Below, piece after piece: positions 1-11,867 of a stretch of 64,000 nucleotides of DNA; the stretch's first letter is position 1, and each line of letters opens with the position of its first letter. A program made the position numbers and the translations under genes. The DNA is from Saksenaea vasiformis B4078. Taxonomy: Eukaryota > Mucoromycota > Mucoromycetes > Mucorales > Saksenaeaceae. The DNA lies in NCBI GenBank assembly GCA_000697055.1, contig JNDT01002267.1:37423-101422 (forward strand), given 5' to 3'. The notes under the pieces are model-generated. The model saw only the letters and a program-made list of their open reading frames with translations. It was not told the DNA's origin and searched no databases.

Positions 1-381
1 GCTGGCTTTTTGTTCATCCACCATGAGGTCCGAGCTATTTCAAATAATGCAATAAAAAATTGAGTGATGTCTACAAGGTTCGCAAGAGAACACGTACCAG
101 TGAGCAATTTTGGATGGTACATTGGATGAGGAAAGACCTTGAATGAATGTATGGACGTAACTGAAAAAAGCGAGTTTTCATGTTGCAATCGTACAAAGAC
201 AGGTTCCTATAATCCGCGAGAAGTCGCATCTTGAGGGTTGCCTTGTCTCTCGGAAAGACCGAAAGTTGAGTGGATGCAGCGTATTTGTGCATCACACATC
301 ATCTCTTTCAAAATACCCTTTTTAAATAAAACGAGCGCATTCTCTTTAGCAAAGTTTGTACTGTCGTACGACATAATCATT
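1..381. other. No supported gene
   Basis: Only short overlapping frames without recognisable similarity are present. The sequence follows the stop of the orphan exon on the minus strand and may be its 3' untranslated region or spacer. Confidence 0.4.
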
Positions 382-605
382 TCAATCAACTGTATTTCGT
401 AGGACATTGGCGATTGCTCGGACGTTGCGCACATATTCATCCGCCTGTGCTGCACCAATTGGTCTCAAGCCCAAGCTTTCTCTTTGATACGCTTCCATAG
501 CGAACAGCTCCTCATCGACAATCAGTTTCACCGGCTCAGCTCCGTATTCATCAAAAACATGCCCCTGTCCATCTTCGTATAAAATTTCATACTCATTTTG
601 AATGC
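382..605 (-). CDS. Orphan 3' exon of an unrecognised gene
   Basis: An open frame begins just after a splice acceptor (TTACAG, complement of 606-611) and runs about 74 codons to a TGA at 382-384. The peptide is acidic and ordered-looking (it includes EYEILYEDG, VKLIVDEELFAMEAYQRES and DEYVRNVRAIANVLRN), more protein-like than the shadow frames around it. I recognise no family. An upstream exon would have to lie between 606 and the stop of the HAD phosphatase at 807. One option is a very short first exon ending at a GT near 650, but this is weak. It may be the tail of a tiny gene or a fragment left by rearrangement. Confidence 0.35.
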
Positions 606-806
606 CTGTAAGATAACTGTAAACAGGAAAAAGAAATAAAAAGAAAACAAGTCATCATCATCGCTCTGGATCAACTGACATCGTTGTTAGACACAAAAAT
701 TTTTTTGTCTGAAACGACTATACTATCGCTACAGTATCTGTGTACTAGTATAGAATGGGCATTGCCTCCCACGAATTGAAGAGCAATCTTGTTTTGGTGA
801 CGTTTA

Positions 807-1981
807 TTACATGTCTTTATCCAAAACGCTACCGATAGCATCGACAACCGAGTCAAACACCCGTAATTTGTGACCATCAGCCCTGTCTTCATCGCCAGGC
901 CGATATTTTCCAGTGCGCACTAAAGCATGTCACTATCAATGCAAGGGAAGAGAAAGAAAAAAAGAGCTTACCTAAATAGCGATGAAGACCTAGCTCCAGC
1001 GCTCCGCCCTAGTGTATCGTCAGACATAAACCCCCCAGGAAAAGCTCTGCGACTTACCCCCAAATCATTATTCACGTCATCCCCAATAATCGCCACCTGT
1101 TCTGGCGTATTCTCCATACCACTAAGGTAATATTAAGCTTTCTTTAATTTTACCTTAAGTGTTCTACTTACATCTGTCGCAGGGCCATCTGCAGGAAGCT
1201 CTTTGAGGGCTTTCCAACGATTGTCGATTGTTGCCCCGTAGCAAATTCCAAAGCTATTACACGACTTCAGCCATTGAGATAACTATCTGTTTCATTGTAC
1301 CTGATACGAAACCTCCTGGCCCCATTGACAGTTTCTCGTCCTTATCCGCGAAATACTTTGCTTTGTGGACGGCAATCAGTGGCACCGATCCTGGATCCTT
1401 CATCATCAAGCGAAATGCTTTGTTCAACTACAGCCACGGTTTTCTGTGAGCTTCCAGTACCGATTCCCTTCTCACGTACCGTTTCATAATTAAATTTCGA
1501 AGGCGCCAGTCCTATCACTATGGCATTAGGGTCCTTGGTATCAATACCTTCAAATTCTTCCAGTGCGGTGTCTTCCATGAATAGAAAAGGACTGTTTACC
1601 AATCAGCTGCTTTGGATCCAATGCGCTTATTTTTACCGCAAGTTTCGCGTTTGGACCAAATCGCGGCATGCCGACAGCGAAGTGAAGACCTATCGAACAG
1701 TCAGGCTTTTTACTGTACTGCCATAACTTTATACCTCATGTGGCTTCACTTCTAATCCCAATGCATTCAATTGTTCCACAAGGCGGCGGGAAGATATCTT
1801 GGTTGTGTTGGTAGCGAATCTTTTACCGAGTCATTATCACCATACGCGACTTCATTAAGGATACTCACCGGAACGGAATTCCACTTTCTCTCAATCGTTT
1901 TACAGATTCAACAACGCCAGGAATCAATTTTGAGTCAATGTGGATGGTACCACTTAGATCGATTAACAAGCCTTTCACCAT
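807..1981 (-). CDS. HAD-superfamily phosphatase, HDHD2/LHPP-like
   Basis: This predicted cytosolic hydrolase of the haloacid dehalogenase superfamily is closest to HDHD2 and LHPP (phospholysine/phosphohistidine phosphatase type). It starts at the ATG whose complement is 1979-1981 and immediately reads [16 protein letters not shown], which holds motif I (DLSGT); the second Asp of the usual DxD is Ser, as in HDHD2. Motif II is FATNTT. The cap region reads [20 protein letters not shown] and [14 protein letters not shown]. Motif III lies in the [10 protein letters not shown] region and motif IV in [13 protein letters not shown]. The C-terminus is [12 protein letters not shown] and ends at TAA 807-809. 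At least six short GT-AG introns must be removed (for example near 1860, 1710, 1640, 1470, 1270, 1150, 1040 and 930). The result is about 260 residues, the usual family length. The substrate cannot be told from sequence. Confidence 0.88.
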
Positions 1982-2676
1982 CGCAGCTCCAAACATGTGC
2001 GTCGGAAGGGGATTGTGCCCATCCATGCATTTCACTTTCCGGCGCCTGTAAAATGATTGGACGGCATGGTATTACCTCACACTGCTAACAGTCTGCCGGT
2101 GTATTGAGCATAACCGCTGTGTTATAGTAGTACAACGATATATGGCATCTTTCGGTTTTCTTTGCATGATATAAGAGAACACAGTTCTGAAGAAAAGTGA
2201 TAACATTGGCGTGCCAGCTTGCTCAAGCAGAGCGGCAAAATTTGGGTTGTATACTTCAACGAACTTACGACGTTTCGAGATGCACGCAATATCAACGTAT
2301 TACATACTGGAAAATTCTCGATCTAGAGTGTACAAAAGAACTAGGATGTTCAAGCTCGCGACTGATAGGATGAGGTCGTGGTACGAAGCGATGAATGGTG
2401 CCACATGCCCTTTCCTTTCCTTTCCTTTTCTTTTTTTTTAATGTACGAAGTAAGCTGCTTTTTGAGATATCTCAGCAGGTAGTTTTAATTTTAAAGAGTA
2501 AAGCAACGAGCTTCATAACAGCAACTAAACTCCTTGCTGACCCTTTTCTTTCATTTTTCCCATCAAATTTTGTTGTAACACTACCTTGTTCCTTCGTTCT
2601 TAACCTTAACTCAAATAATCTGTGCACAACCCTATAAGAAGACCAAGAATCTTGAAAGAGATTATTGACCCTTTTC
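1982..2676. other. Divergent spacer with a pyrimidine tract
   Basis: This lies between the HAD phosphatase (minus) and the MACPF-like gene (plus), so it should hold both promoters. A CCTTT-repeat pyrimidine tract lies at 2407-2440. No clear TATA box or other gene is seen. Upstream exons of the plus-strand gene could hide here. Confidence 0.4.
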
Positions 2677-5600
2677 ATGCAAGAACCACAGATAAAACTT
2701 GAAAATTATATACTCTCTGTAAGACGTAGCCCTACTATTAAAACATTGCTTTTCACCAACAAAACTCTCTCAACGCTTTAAAGCCAGACACGGATATCCC
2801 TTCAGATTGGCTGCGAGGAGTCCACGCCGGGGGGAGACAGGCTAACAAACAAGCTGTTGAAATCGACCACAGCAAAGATATCTACATTTATCCCAGTAGT
2901 CTTCTCGATATCACTGAAGGGTCAAATTGTACAATTTATACTATTAGGAAGTTGTCGCTCCCTGGAACAACACATTTTAAGTTTGCAGCCGAAGAGGAAG
3001 CAAAAAGGACAGAAACGCCAAACATAGACGAGATACATATACCAAGACGATATGTTAGTGCCCAAATTAGCTAGTGGTACAACAAGAACTGATATAGTTG
3101 GCACAGTATATCTTCCCACCTACCGCCTTTCGGCCTACGGGTGATTTTGAAGATGCTATCGACCAAGCGCTTGAAGCTCCCGATGACCATTCAAAGTTTA
3201 ACAAACTACAGCATATCTTCAGAGAATATGGTTACTATTATCCATGCTGTATTGCGACTGGTAGGAACCACGAAATCCGACAGTGCATGCTTGACTGTTT
3301 GATTAGGCGCTAGAGTTACGTACCATCGAGCAGGCGTCGGCGATGGGCCGCTTCTAATAGCTATCCGGAACATTATTTGCAAGAGTTCTAGTTGGGAAGC
3401 CTTTGGTATGTTCTGTTAAAATATTATAAAGTTTACGATATCAACTTCGTGAAGGTGGCAATGAGAAACTCATTCGCGACGACCATGATATCAGAGGCTG
3501 GATCCATAGTACCGTCGCCAATCACGTTCTAGTTAAACATCTTGATATGCGTCCTATCTATGAACTTCTGGATGATCGACGTGGTATAGAGATTCAGCAT
3601 GTTTATAGCACAGTATACTCTCAAACAACATCATCAAGCGACACTTCATTCAAACGTTCTGCCGATTTGACAAATGCCCTCATACGTTCTACTAAAATTC
3701 AACGAAGCGGTATAGCAAAAGGAATTCACTTTGGAGGATATCTGTCTTTCGAGATGGCTGTCGAACTGATTGACGAGGCTGATATCTGCCACCTAATCAA
3801 ACCAGTGTCCACCGCAGGAGAACCGTTAATTGAATGCCAGATGCGTCGAACAACTCTAGGAGCCACAGTCAGTGCCCATGCATTTCTTCACACAGAGATA
3901 TCTGAAACATCAGTGGATGACTATGGATTCTTGTGGGGTGCTATGTCGCACTATATGAGACTACATGGTGGACAATTGCAACCCTCAACACGAGGTGTAA
4001 ACTACTTCGCCATGTACATTACCTGTCGAGAGGTATGTTGTCTCAGGGCGAACCGTTGTTCATCCTAAGAGCTGGCCTCAGCGGCCAACTAATTTGGTGT
4101 GTAATAGCTTGTGCTTGATAGGAACTTCATTAAAGGAACGGACGCGTTTAGAAAAGCTATCGATAAAGCTTTGGGCAATGAATCTGATACCAAAAAGTAT
4201 GAACAATTACAAGAAGTATTTGGACGCTTCGGATATTATTACCCGTCTGTTATATCTCTGGGTAACGTTGTCGTTTTCTTTCCTGGCGCGAAAGACCAAG
4301 TAAATAATTACCTTCGTAGGTGGTAGAGTTATTCTTGCAAATATTCCTTCAGATTTCCCTGAGACGTGGAAGCTGGACAAGGTGATGAACGTCCTTGACA
4401 AAGGTTTCTCTTCGTCATCTTATGACATCTATACTGAAGCTATCGGTACGCGCTCGTGCGCTTGCGAGAATGAACCAAATCTGATACGGTCTCTGTCTGT
4501 AGGAGGTACATCGGCGTTCGAATGGTGTAAAGACTGGATTAAATCGGTCCCGCGAAATCAGACACGTATCCGCTTCAAGTCGATAAAACCACTTTATGAT
4601 CTCCTAGATGATCCGCAACGTTTAGAAGTGCGACGCTTATATGACAAGAACAAGAGATATGTTGATGACTTCCCCACGTTGATTCAAGGAATGCACTTTG
4701 ATGGAGTAGAAGGGGACGCTCCGGCTTTGGAACTTTCCAAAGATGACGCTTTTTCCAAGATGGTCATGCTCAGAAGGTTCACTGGCAGGCCCATTTTGGA
4801 GGAAAGCGAACGGGTCATATCCAACTCTAACAAAATAGTAAAACATCCATTGTTTGATATTGACATACATACGGAATTGCCAGGGAACTATGGGTTTAAA
4901 GCAAGTGCGGTTGGAGCCTACCGCGAAAGAGATATCGGCAAAGTTCGACACGGTCTTTCCACAACGGAGAACAACTGTCGTCTTGCTTATCTGACGCACA
5001 ATGAGGTAAGTTACACATCAATGACAAAAGAAAGAAGGGCGCTTAAATGTAAACTTGTACACAGCTCCATTTGTACGACGAGCTCGTAAAGCCAACCGTT
5101 CAATTTAAAGAAGCCATAACCAAAGCGTTGCAAGTTGAGAATGATGATTATGATACATACTGCGCATTACAAGACGTTTTCCAAGAATTCGGATACTACT
5201 ACCCATCTGTTGTACTATTTGGTAACATGTCAAGTACGTTACCTGTTTACAGCTAATTTTTGTATTGTAGGTGGACGAATCATGTACGAATCTCTTGAAA
5301 ATGATAAGGAGGAGAAACTTATGATGCAGAAAGACAATCTTGAAACTCTCTTCGAAGGCAACATCCGTATTCGTGAGAACAGTGGAGCAACATTACAAGA
5401 GCTGCCTGCTTCGCTTGTGGATGAATCAAAGGAAAGCCAATCAGAACACGATGGCACCGTAACCAGTACTTCATGGGGACTTATCAAAGACAGCACTATT
5501 ACAGATATCAAAACGTGTTTACAAAAGTGTATGCATTGGGATGCAATAGGTACGTCCAAACCTACGTAAGAAGGTACTCTGACGAATACTGCCCTATTAC

Positions 5601-7681
5601 AAAGGAGGAGACTCCCAGCTATTGCTTTGGAATGATGTCAACAGTTGGCTGGATACAATCAAGGCTAATCCGGTCGTTATTCAGCTGAAAGGATTGAAGC
5701 CGCTCTATCAATTACTGGACGAAGACCAACGCCACAAGATACAGCAAGTGACGGAAAACATCGTTGTTCAAGAGGAGCAAATGCTTTACGGTTATCTATT
5801 GAAGATAACGCAGTATAGTCAGCAATATGTCAGTATGCAGAGACACTGCGAGGAAATCCGTACTCCTGTAGGTATATCAAAAATCGTAATACCATTCTCT
5901 TATATTACGTCATAGGCAGATCTATGGCTTGACGACTTGATTGACAGAGAGTTTACAAATAGCAGCACAGCAATAGAATATTGTAGAAGTATCTGTGCTG
6001 ACCTTGGATTTCCGATTGTCGTCTCACCGCAATTTAACGGGGTAAGGACACAGTGGCGATGAAAAAGGAAGCTAACTATCCTCAATAGCTTCTACAAATT
6101 TACTGTGCTTACTTTGATGCGCCAGAAGGAAAATCGGATGAATCTCAAATACACGAGGAACATAAATCTCCTTGTCGATGGGGAATTATGCTCTCCAAGG
6201 AAAATAGGGCAACGTGGAAATTCTCGAGAATTTTCCTTAAGGAAACGTCGCAGCATAATCATAACCTTCCAGGTCTAGAAATGATAGAAAGCGGCAAGCC
6301 CGAAGACGAAGAATCCTCAGAAAAACTACATAATGATGGCTTGTCCCATCCGCTGTACATTAAACTGATCGGTGAACGTCCCGCATATGATCAAGAATAT
6401 CCAAATGTCCAATATGTGAGATACGGCGATATTGTTCGTATCCAGGCGCATAAAACAAACGATATTCCGTTTATGATTCGTGACGTGGACGATATCTTTG
6501 TTAGCAGCTTCCTCACAGACGAACGCTATTTGAAAAGGAAACGTGAATTAGAAAACTCGGAATTAGATTACCAATGGTAAGGGGCACTTACACGACCCTA
6601 AGCATATTCATCCTGTTTACAACCACGTAGGAAAGTCATACGCTGTCTCCCAGACAATGACGATATAACCGACGAGGCAGTATCTACTGCCAATTCTGAA
6701 TATGTACACCAAAGTGATGTGGTGGCCTTTGAAAGCCTGGCAACGATGGATAATGGCGATAGAGTGTATCTATCTAGAAACGCTGTATGGTTTACAGGGA
6801 AAGTAGAGAGTCACATCACTCAACCCATGTTAAGCACTTGCGGGTGGCATCTCCAGCATCACAGCGAGTACAATGTTGCACGCGATATGGACGGATTATT
6901 CGATATAAAATTTGTCCCTCGTTGGGATATAGATGAATCAGCGAATACCAGAGATATGGAAGACCAAGTGGCCAACAAATTCAGCAGTGCATACTATATA
7001 TTTGGACAGCATCTTTGGAATACGAGGAACTATCAGCAAGCAGTACATGTGTTTGAAGAAGGTACACGATTCCATGGGCCAAAGTGCAGTCGTGCGTTAG
7101 GCAACCTTTACCATTTGGGATTCTCCTCATCGAACGCAGAAAACGGATATACCATCCCAAGCAATCGAAAAATGGCTTTCATACACTATTACGTTGGTGC
7201 TATGCTTGGGGACATACAAGCTGCATTAAAAGTTGCTCAATATTTCGAGCAAGGATACCATGAAGATTTTGGTGTCAGTTACTCGGAAGCCTTGAGATGG
7301 TATGAATGCGCCAGAACGAACGACGGGGGGATTCCAGCAGTACTGGGGATTGCTAAGCTCAGACACCGCATGGCACACGTATCGACAAACCCTTCAGAGA
7401 CGGAAGAGCTTCGGCGAGAGGCATACCACGGATTTGAATCCATATCCCTGTCTGAACCATATGCAAAGCTTATGACAGCGATGTATCACATAAATGGATG
7501 GGCCACTCCCGACAGTGATCCCTACCATGGATTTGATCTTTTGATGAGCCTTGCCGAATCAGGTTTCGATGATGCATTGATTGCGATTGCTAAGTGCTAT
7601 GAAGGAGGTGTCTGCGTCGAACGTGATCGTGCAAAGGCTGCAGCATTTCAAACTCTCAGGAATACGCTAAGAAGGCGGTAG
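2677..7681 (+). CDS. Large protein with three tandem MACPF-like modules and C-terminal Sel1-like repeats
   Basis: Thirteen exons can be joined without a frame break: 2677-2718, 2784-3053, 3107-3260, 3307-3405, 3455-4032, 4108-4261, 4320-5005, 5065-5221, 5271-5549, 5605-5867, 5916-6041, 6089-6576 and 6631-7681, giving 1448 residues. Residues 1-104 hold a leader containing DWLRGVHAGGRQAN. Three modules of about 277, 280 and 275 residues follow (105-381, 382-661, 662-936). Each carries an F..AI..AL helix, then a YGYYYP or FGYYYP motif 6-8 residues before a glycine pair (GAR or GGR), a W-containing segment, and a P-L/I-Y-x-LLDD motif. The order resembles MACPF domains (YGTHY...LGG, then W..S...P and L.P...LL), but the classical signature is not exact. 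Residues about 1160-1448 hold Sel1-like repeats (for example ALKVAQYFEQGY and ALIAIAKCYEGG), which usually bind partners. No signal peptide is obvious. The start is the first ATG after a stop and is tentative. Function is unknown; pore formation is only one possibility. Confidence 0.82.
3107..4032 (+). repeat. MACPF-like module 1 (exons 3-5)
   Basis: Its first exon is 154 bp, starts in phase 0 and ends in phase 1 just after the first glycine following YGYYYP. The second glycine codon position encodes Ala (GAR), unlike modules 2 and 3. The second half begins GIHFGG and includes DDYGFLWGA. Confidence 0.75.
4108..5005 (+). repeat. MACPF-like module 2 (exons 6-7)
   Basis: Its first exon is also 154 bp with the same phases and ends between the two glycines of SLGGRV. 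The second half begins GMHFDG and includes GNYGFKASA, aligning by eye with module 1. The later introns of module 1 are absent here. Confidence 0.75.
5065..6041 (+). repeat. MACPF-like module 3 (exons 8-11)
   Basis: Its first exon is 157 bp with the same phases and ends between the glycines of LFGGRI. The central part carries an added acidic stretch (5290-5450). IGGDS and LKPLYQLLDE are present, but the second half has diverged from modules 1 and 2. Confidence 0.7.
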
Positions 7682-9332
7682 CTCCCAATCAGGCTATCGT
7701 CCAGCTATGGAACCAATGGTTATTGCGGACATTATCTAACGGTATACTTAGTTACTAAATTTTAAGGAAACTTTCTATCATTGCTGTATTGATAAGTTAT
7801 AGATGCAGAGTATAAACAGACTGCACGTACAGATTTACAACTGAGGTGTCTGATAGCCTGGGGTGTATGTTATGTTTTTGACAGTGTTCCGTGTCGATCA
7901 CACTAAATCCGACTCTCAATGACGGATAAAGTTGTGCTGATATATAGTATAGATGAAGCCAATTGTAATGAAATGGGATACAATTACTTAACTGATATAG
8001 CGTTTCGAACCGAGGTTTCCTAGATGGAAAACCTTCGTCTATGTCATATCCGACATAGTTGCATTACTACACAGTGATTAGAACAATAAGTCAGAACATG
8101 ACAAAAGGTGCTGAGGGTGGTTACTTTATTAGAACACGGTTCTGGACATGTATTACCCCATCTATCTGTTGCTGAGATATCAGCGGACACAGAATACACA
8201 ATTAACCAGGATAAACATGATGACCCGACATAGTAAGGGATCATCTAAAGATATCTCTAAATTCCTCTATCCCACTGTTACCCGCAAGCACCGTGAATTA
8301 TTTAAACAATAGAACAATCAACCCTTTTTTGAGTCTCGCTTACTTCATGTCGCCCTTACTTGAAATTGGATACAACAGTCTAAAGGTACAATCTTTTCAG
8401 ACAGTGTTAGCTTAGAGCCTGTCTGGCCAACTCAACCTGTTCACAGCTTGTTAGCCGTAAGTACAAATATACCAAGCCTTGAATTCCAAGTAAAACATAT
8501 ATATGGCTTCACAAGAGTGGACACCGGCTTCTGGAAGAAAATTTAACTGCAAATTAACATCTTGCTGACACAAATGACTTGTCAATGCTGGCGAAACTTG
8601 GCCTTTATGGCATGAGTTTGTAGTGAGTAAATTGTTGCCACCGTCGATAGTAGAACGGAAATTGGTCGATATACTAGGCAATTGTGACCAAATACAGCTG
8701 TAAAAACGTAAAACCACAGATCCTAAGATTTCATACGGTTTTAATGTATATACGTATTTGTATTTACCTGAAGATGACAAAAGCAGGTGAATTGTCGGCG
8801 CCTTTTCCCCATAGTGATACCAGATACGATAAAATATGCCTCGCCAAGTTATAGTCCCGTCTCATACCAGCTATTCTCGGGTACCAACTGAGTACTGTTT
8901 CAGCATTACTTGCAGGAAGACGAAAGCTGGCTGTTCTTATGAGCTGCCGAGGATTATTTGAGAACTTAAGTGCTTAGTAACGGTCTGTGATTCGTGGTTA
9001 GCTTGGTGTCCGGCACCTTTATCTAACTGCATAACCACGTTTCCTGTAGAAATATACACGTGTATGTATATTGTGTAAATCGTTGTAAATTGACAACTAT
9101 ACGATAAGATTAAGGCCATACTTGCTATTCTCATTTAGCAAATTGTTGTATTTTGTTCTCTCTATCTACTTGAGCATGTATTGGCTTATAGGAGCTTTGC
9201 ATGAATTTCTTGAATTGGCCTAGTGATTTTCATAGCATCTAGGCTTCTTGCGGTCTGGGCTGACATTGCAATGCAGCGAATCATTGCTTTGTAACAAAAG
9301 TTTCCACTTTTTATTCAACGCAAAGAAATCAA
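7682..9332. other. Convergent spacer, no supported gene
   Basis: This 1.65-kb stretch lies between two gene 3' ends. It is AT-rich with only short unrecognised frames on both strands, and I see no repeat or RNA gene. Confidence 0.5.
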
Positions 9333-9990
9333 TTACAACTGACCGCAGTTGACGATGGCGATTCTTTCCTTAGTTCTACCGGATTGCGAACCACGATCTT
9401 CGACTTGCCTGACAACGTCCATACTAAAACACGTATAAATATCTACAAACTAGTCCCGCTATAAACTTACCCTTCAGTGACCTTGCCAAAGACAACGTGC
9501 TTGCCATCCAACCACGAAGTGGTGACTGTGGTGATAAAGAACTGGGAGCCGTTGGTGTTGGGACCAGCGTTGGCCATGGACAAAATACCGGGGCCAGTAT
9601 GTCTCAATTCGAAGTTCTCATCCGCAAACTTGTTGCCGTAGATAGATTTGCCACCAGTACCGTTGAAGTCGGTGAAGTCACCACCCTGGAGCATGAATTG
9701 GGGAATGACACGGTGGAAGATGCTGTTCTTATAACCGAAGCCCTTCTCGCTAGTGCAGAGAGCGCGGAAGTTCTCAGCAGTTTTGGGCACAACATCGGCG
9801 AATAATTCCATTTCGATGCGCTGAAAATGACCGGTTACTTCTAAAACTCTACAATTCACCTCTTTAAATACTTACACCGAGAGGCTGCTCACGGCCTTCT
9901 GCGCCGACTCCGATGTCAAAGAAAACCTACATGCATGTTAGCCTCGCGTAAAAACAAACGCAAAATCGCACGTACTCTGGGGTTGGACAT
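9333..9990 (-). CDS. CPR1: Cyclophilin A-type peptidyl-prolyl cis-trans isomerase
   Basis: This cytosolic proline isomerase is the cyclosporin A target in fungi. Four exons (9976-9990, 9876-9926, 9471-9820, 9333-9423) give 168 residues, the usual length for a single-domain cyclophilin. The first exon is only 15 bp (MSNPR), followed by VFFDIGVG. The active-site block [16 protein letters not shown] carries the catalytic Arg and the Phe, Met and Gln of the pocket. Also present are [15 protein letters not shown] and [11 protein letters not shown], with the Trp needed for cyclosporin binding. It ends VNCGQL at the TAA complementary to 9333-9335. A TATA-like box and two ACGCGT sites lie just upstream. 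Confidence 0.95.
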
Positions 9991-10043
9991 GGTTATTGAA
10001 AAAAAGATACAAAAAGTTTTTTCCCAACGACGTGAAGCTAAAG

Positions 10044-10077
10044 TATTTATACGCGTGACTATATTTTCCGAACGCGT
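10044..10077 (-). promoter_or_regulatory. TATA-like box and two ACGCGT sites upstream of cyclophilin
   Basis: On the minus strand TATAAATA (complement of 10044-10051) lies about 55 bp before the cyclophilin ATG. Palindromic ACGCGT occurs at 10051-10056 and 10072-10077. In yeasts this hexamer is the MluI cell-cycle box bound by MBF; a role here is inference. Confidence 0.45.
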
Positions 10078-10079
10078 AT

Positions 10080-11480
10080 ATAACTCCGCATGGAACGCGG
10101 GTAAAAACGTCTTCTAGAAAGATGAATTGCACGAACAAGACTCCGATCTGACATACCATTACGCCACGAATGGGAAGCTTGTACGTGTACTTTGACAGAT
10201 ACCGCGATTTGTCAGTCGGGAATAAAATTTTTACAGCCGACTTGAGCAAATTCGTTTGTGCCAGTATCAAGATGGTTCGGCTCATGTCTGTCTTTGTTTT
10301 GTCTCGCAGACTTTATTTACTTAGAGCAAGATTCCAAATTTGTCTGCGTGATAAACATAATGATGTGTTTATTGAGGTCCACTGAACGTTGACACAAACG
10401 CAGCAAGCTTCAACGGCGAAAATCGTTGCTGTATCTGCAAAATACCGCTTTCTTTTTCCTTATCGCATAGATTATCCAAGTTGATATCCATAGTCCATCA
10501 TCATGACATAACGCATTTTTATCTGTTCTACAAGACCCAGTATTCAAAATCTAAAGTTCTAAGATGTATATACTACATTCTAACCAATGTGCTGCGTTCT
10601 CTATCCGAGAGACGTAAGCATGCATAAGCTAAAGCGCGTAATGCCTCGATCCAACGGCGTACGCAAAGTTACAAATTTTGACATCCGTCATTGACTCCGA
10701 TTATTGAGCTCAGCTGGCATCAGTCCACCAGAGGCTGCTCGTCATCGAACCTACCAGAAAGTTACTCTGGGATATGACATCAAAATAATCCACAAGCCTA
10801 GGTCCGTGCGTTCTACTTCTTTTCATTTTCGGTTTCAGATGATCCAGTTTAATCTTAACCACTTGCGGAAGTCGCTTTCATTCGGTTGGTCTCGGTATTC
10901 ATAAAGACGTGGAATACCATCGCTTATCTGCCGTTATTGATATAGGTTTGGCATCTGTAACGAGTTTTTCGATCGATAGTGCAATAATGGTTTTGCCCAA
11001 ATTAGTATTGCTTTGAATGGGGGAACCCAGTTTCGCGAGACTAAATCAACTTCCGAGTTCCGATGCCGTGCCGCGTGACTTTTTTCAAGGGCGTCGTTAT
11101 GAAAGTAAAATGTTTAGCTGTTCCAGAACACATAAACCTGCTATAGCATGTAAATAAAAAGAAATTTCAAATTAGAATCCACGAACAAAGGATTTGCATT
11201 GCTGTTGGACGATCCTATTAGATAAATGCACGAAATGGCTAAGCATCCAACAGTTGTTTGTTTGTTTACGAGGAGTACGGTATTATTTGATTTTGGTGGA
11301 AATTTTAAAAAAGCGAAACAGGTTTCCATGCTGTCTTACATCATGACAACGTAATAAATGAAATGGCTGGGATTTCCGTGACGAAACAGGCGAAACGCGC
11401 TCGACGAACGACAAGCGATTTTCTTTGAAACCAAAAAAAAAATTTTTTTTGACATCATGATAACGGCATGAACAATACAG
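10080..11480. other. Divergent spacer, no supported gene
   Basis: It lies between the cyclophilin promoter and a small gene at 11531. Short unrecognised frames occur (for example plus 10704-10904) and none has convincing features. A near-repeat of about 14 bp (ACATCATGACAACG / ACATCATGATAACG) occurs near 11338 and 11453. Confidence 0.4.
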
Positions 11481-11484
11481 CAGG

Positions 11485-11493
11485 TATATAAAG
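11485..11493 (+). promoter_or_regulatory. TATA box of the 11531 gene
   Basis: TATATAAAG lies about 40 bp before the ATG at 11531, in the usual position for a core promoter with a short leader. It is among the clearest TATA boxes in the window. Confidence 0.5.
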
Positions 11494-11530
11494 AATACGT
11501 AAGGAGAAAAAATATAACATATATTCAATC

Positions 11531-11788
11531 ATGTCTGGCAGAAATAAGCAACAAGATGTTCGAACTGAAACCGAGATTGGTAAGAGCAAACTGAGTTTTA
11601 AGTGTGTACAAGTCTAAAGATGTCTTAAGGCCGTGAACCACATTCTGGGGCTGTGTTCCATGCTAAGCCGCGAAGTGGAGAGGCCATGACCCACGTCGAG
11701 GAGGTGTATGACAGACCTAAGGAAGAAAAATGGCAGGACCAAGAGGTCACACACTCTTCTAAGAAAGATCAAAAGGGTAACACATGAC
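11531..11788 (+). CDS. Small hydrophilic protein, unrecognised
   Basis: The ATG at 11531 opens a 16-codon first exon ending at a consensus donor (GTAAGAGC, 11580). The frame resumes after an acceptor near 11630 and ends at TGA 11786-11788, giving about 68 residues (MSGRNKQQDVRTET... then GAVFHAKPRSGEAM and KEEKWQDQEV). The peptide is very polar, rich in K, E, D and Q, with no membrane segment or signal, so it is likely soluble and disordered. A second intron (donor GTAACA at about 11780, acceptor near 11815) would give a different C-terminus ending about 11867. The clear TATA box and short leader suggest an inducible gene, but I recognise no family. Confidence 0.5.
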
Positions 11789-11867
11789 ATAATCGCTGAA
11801 AAATGGAATAGCTAAATGTGTAATAGGGGTAGTTGGTGAACCCCAATTTAAAAAGACGCAGGAATAA

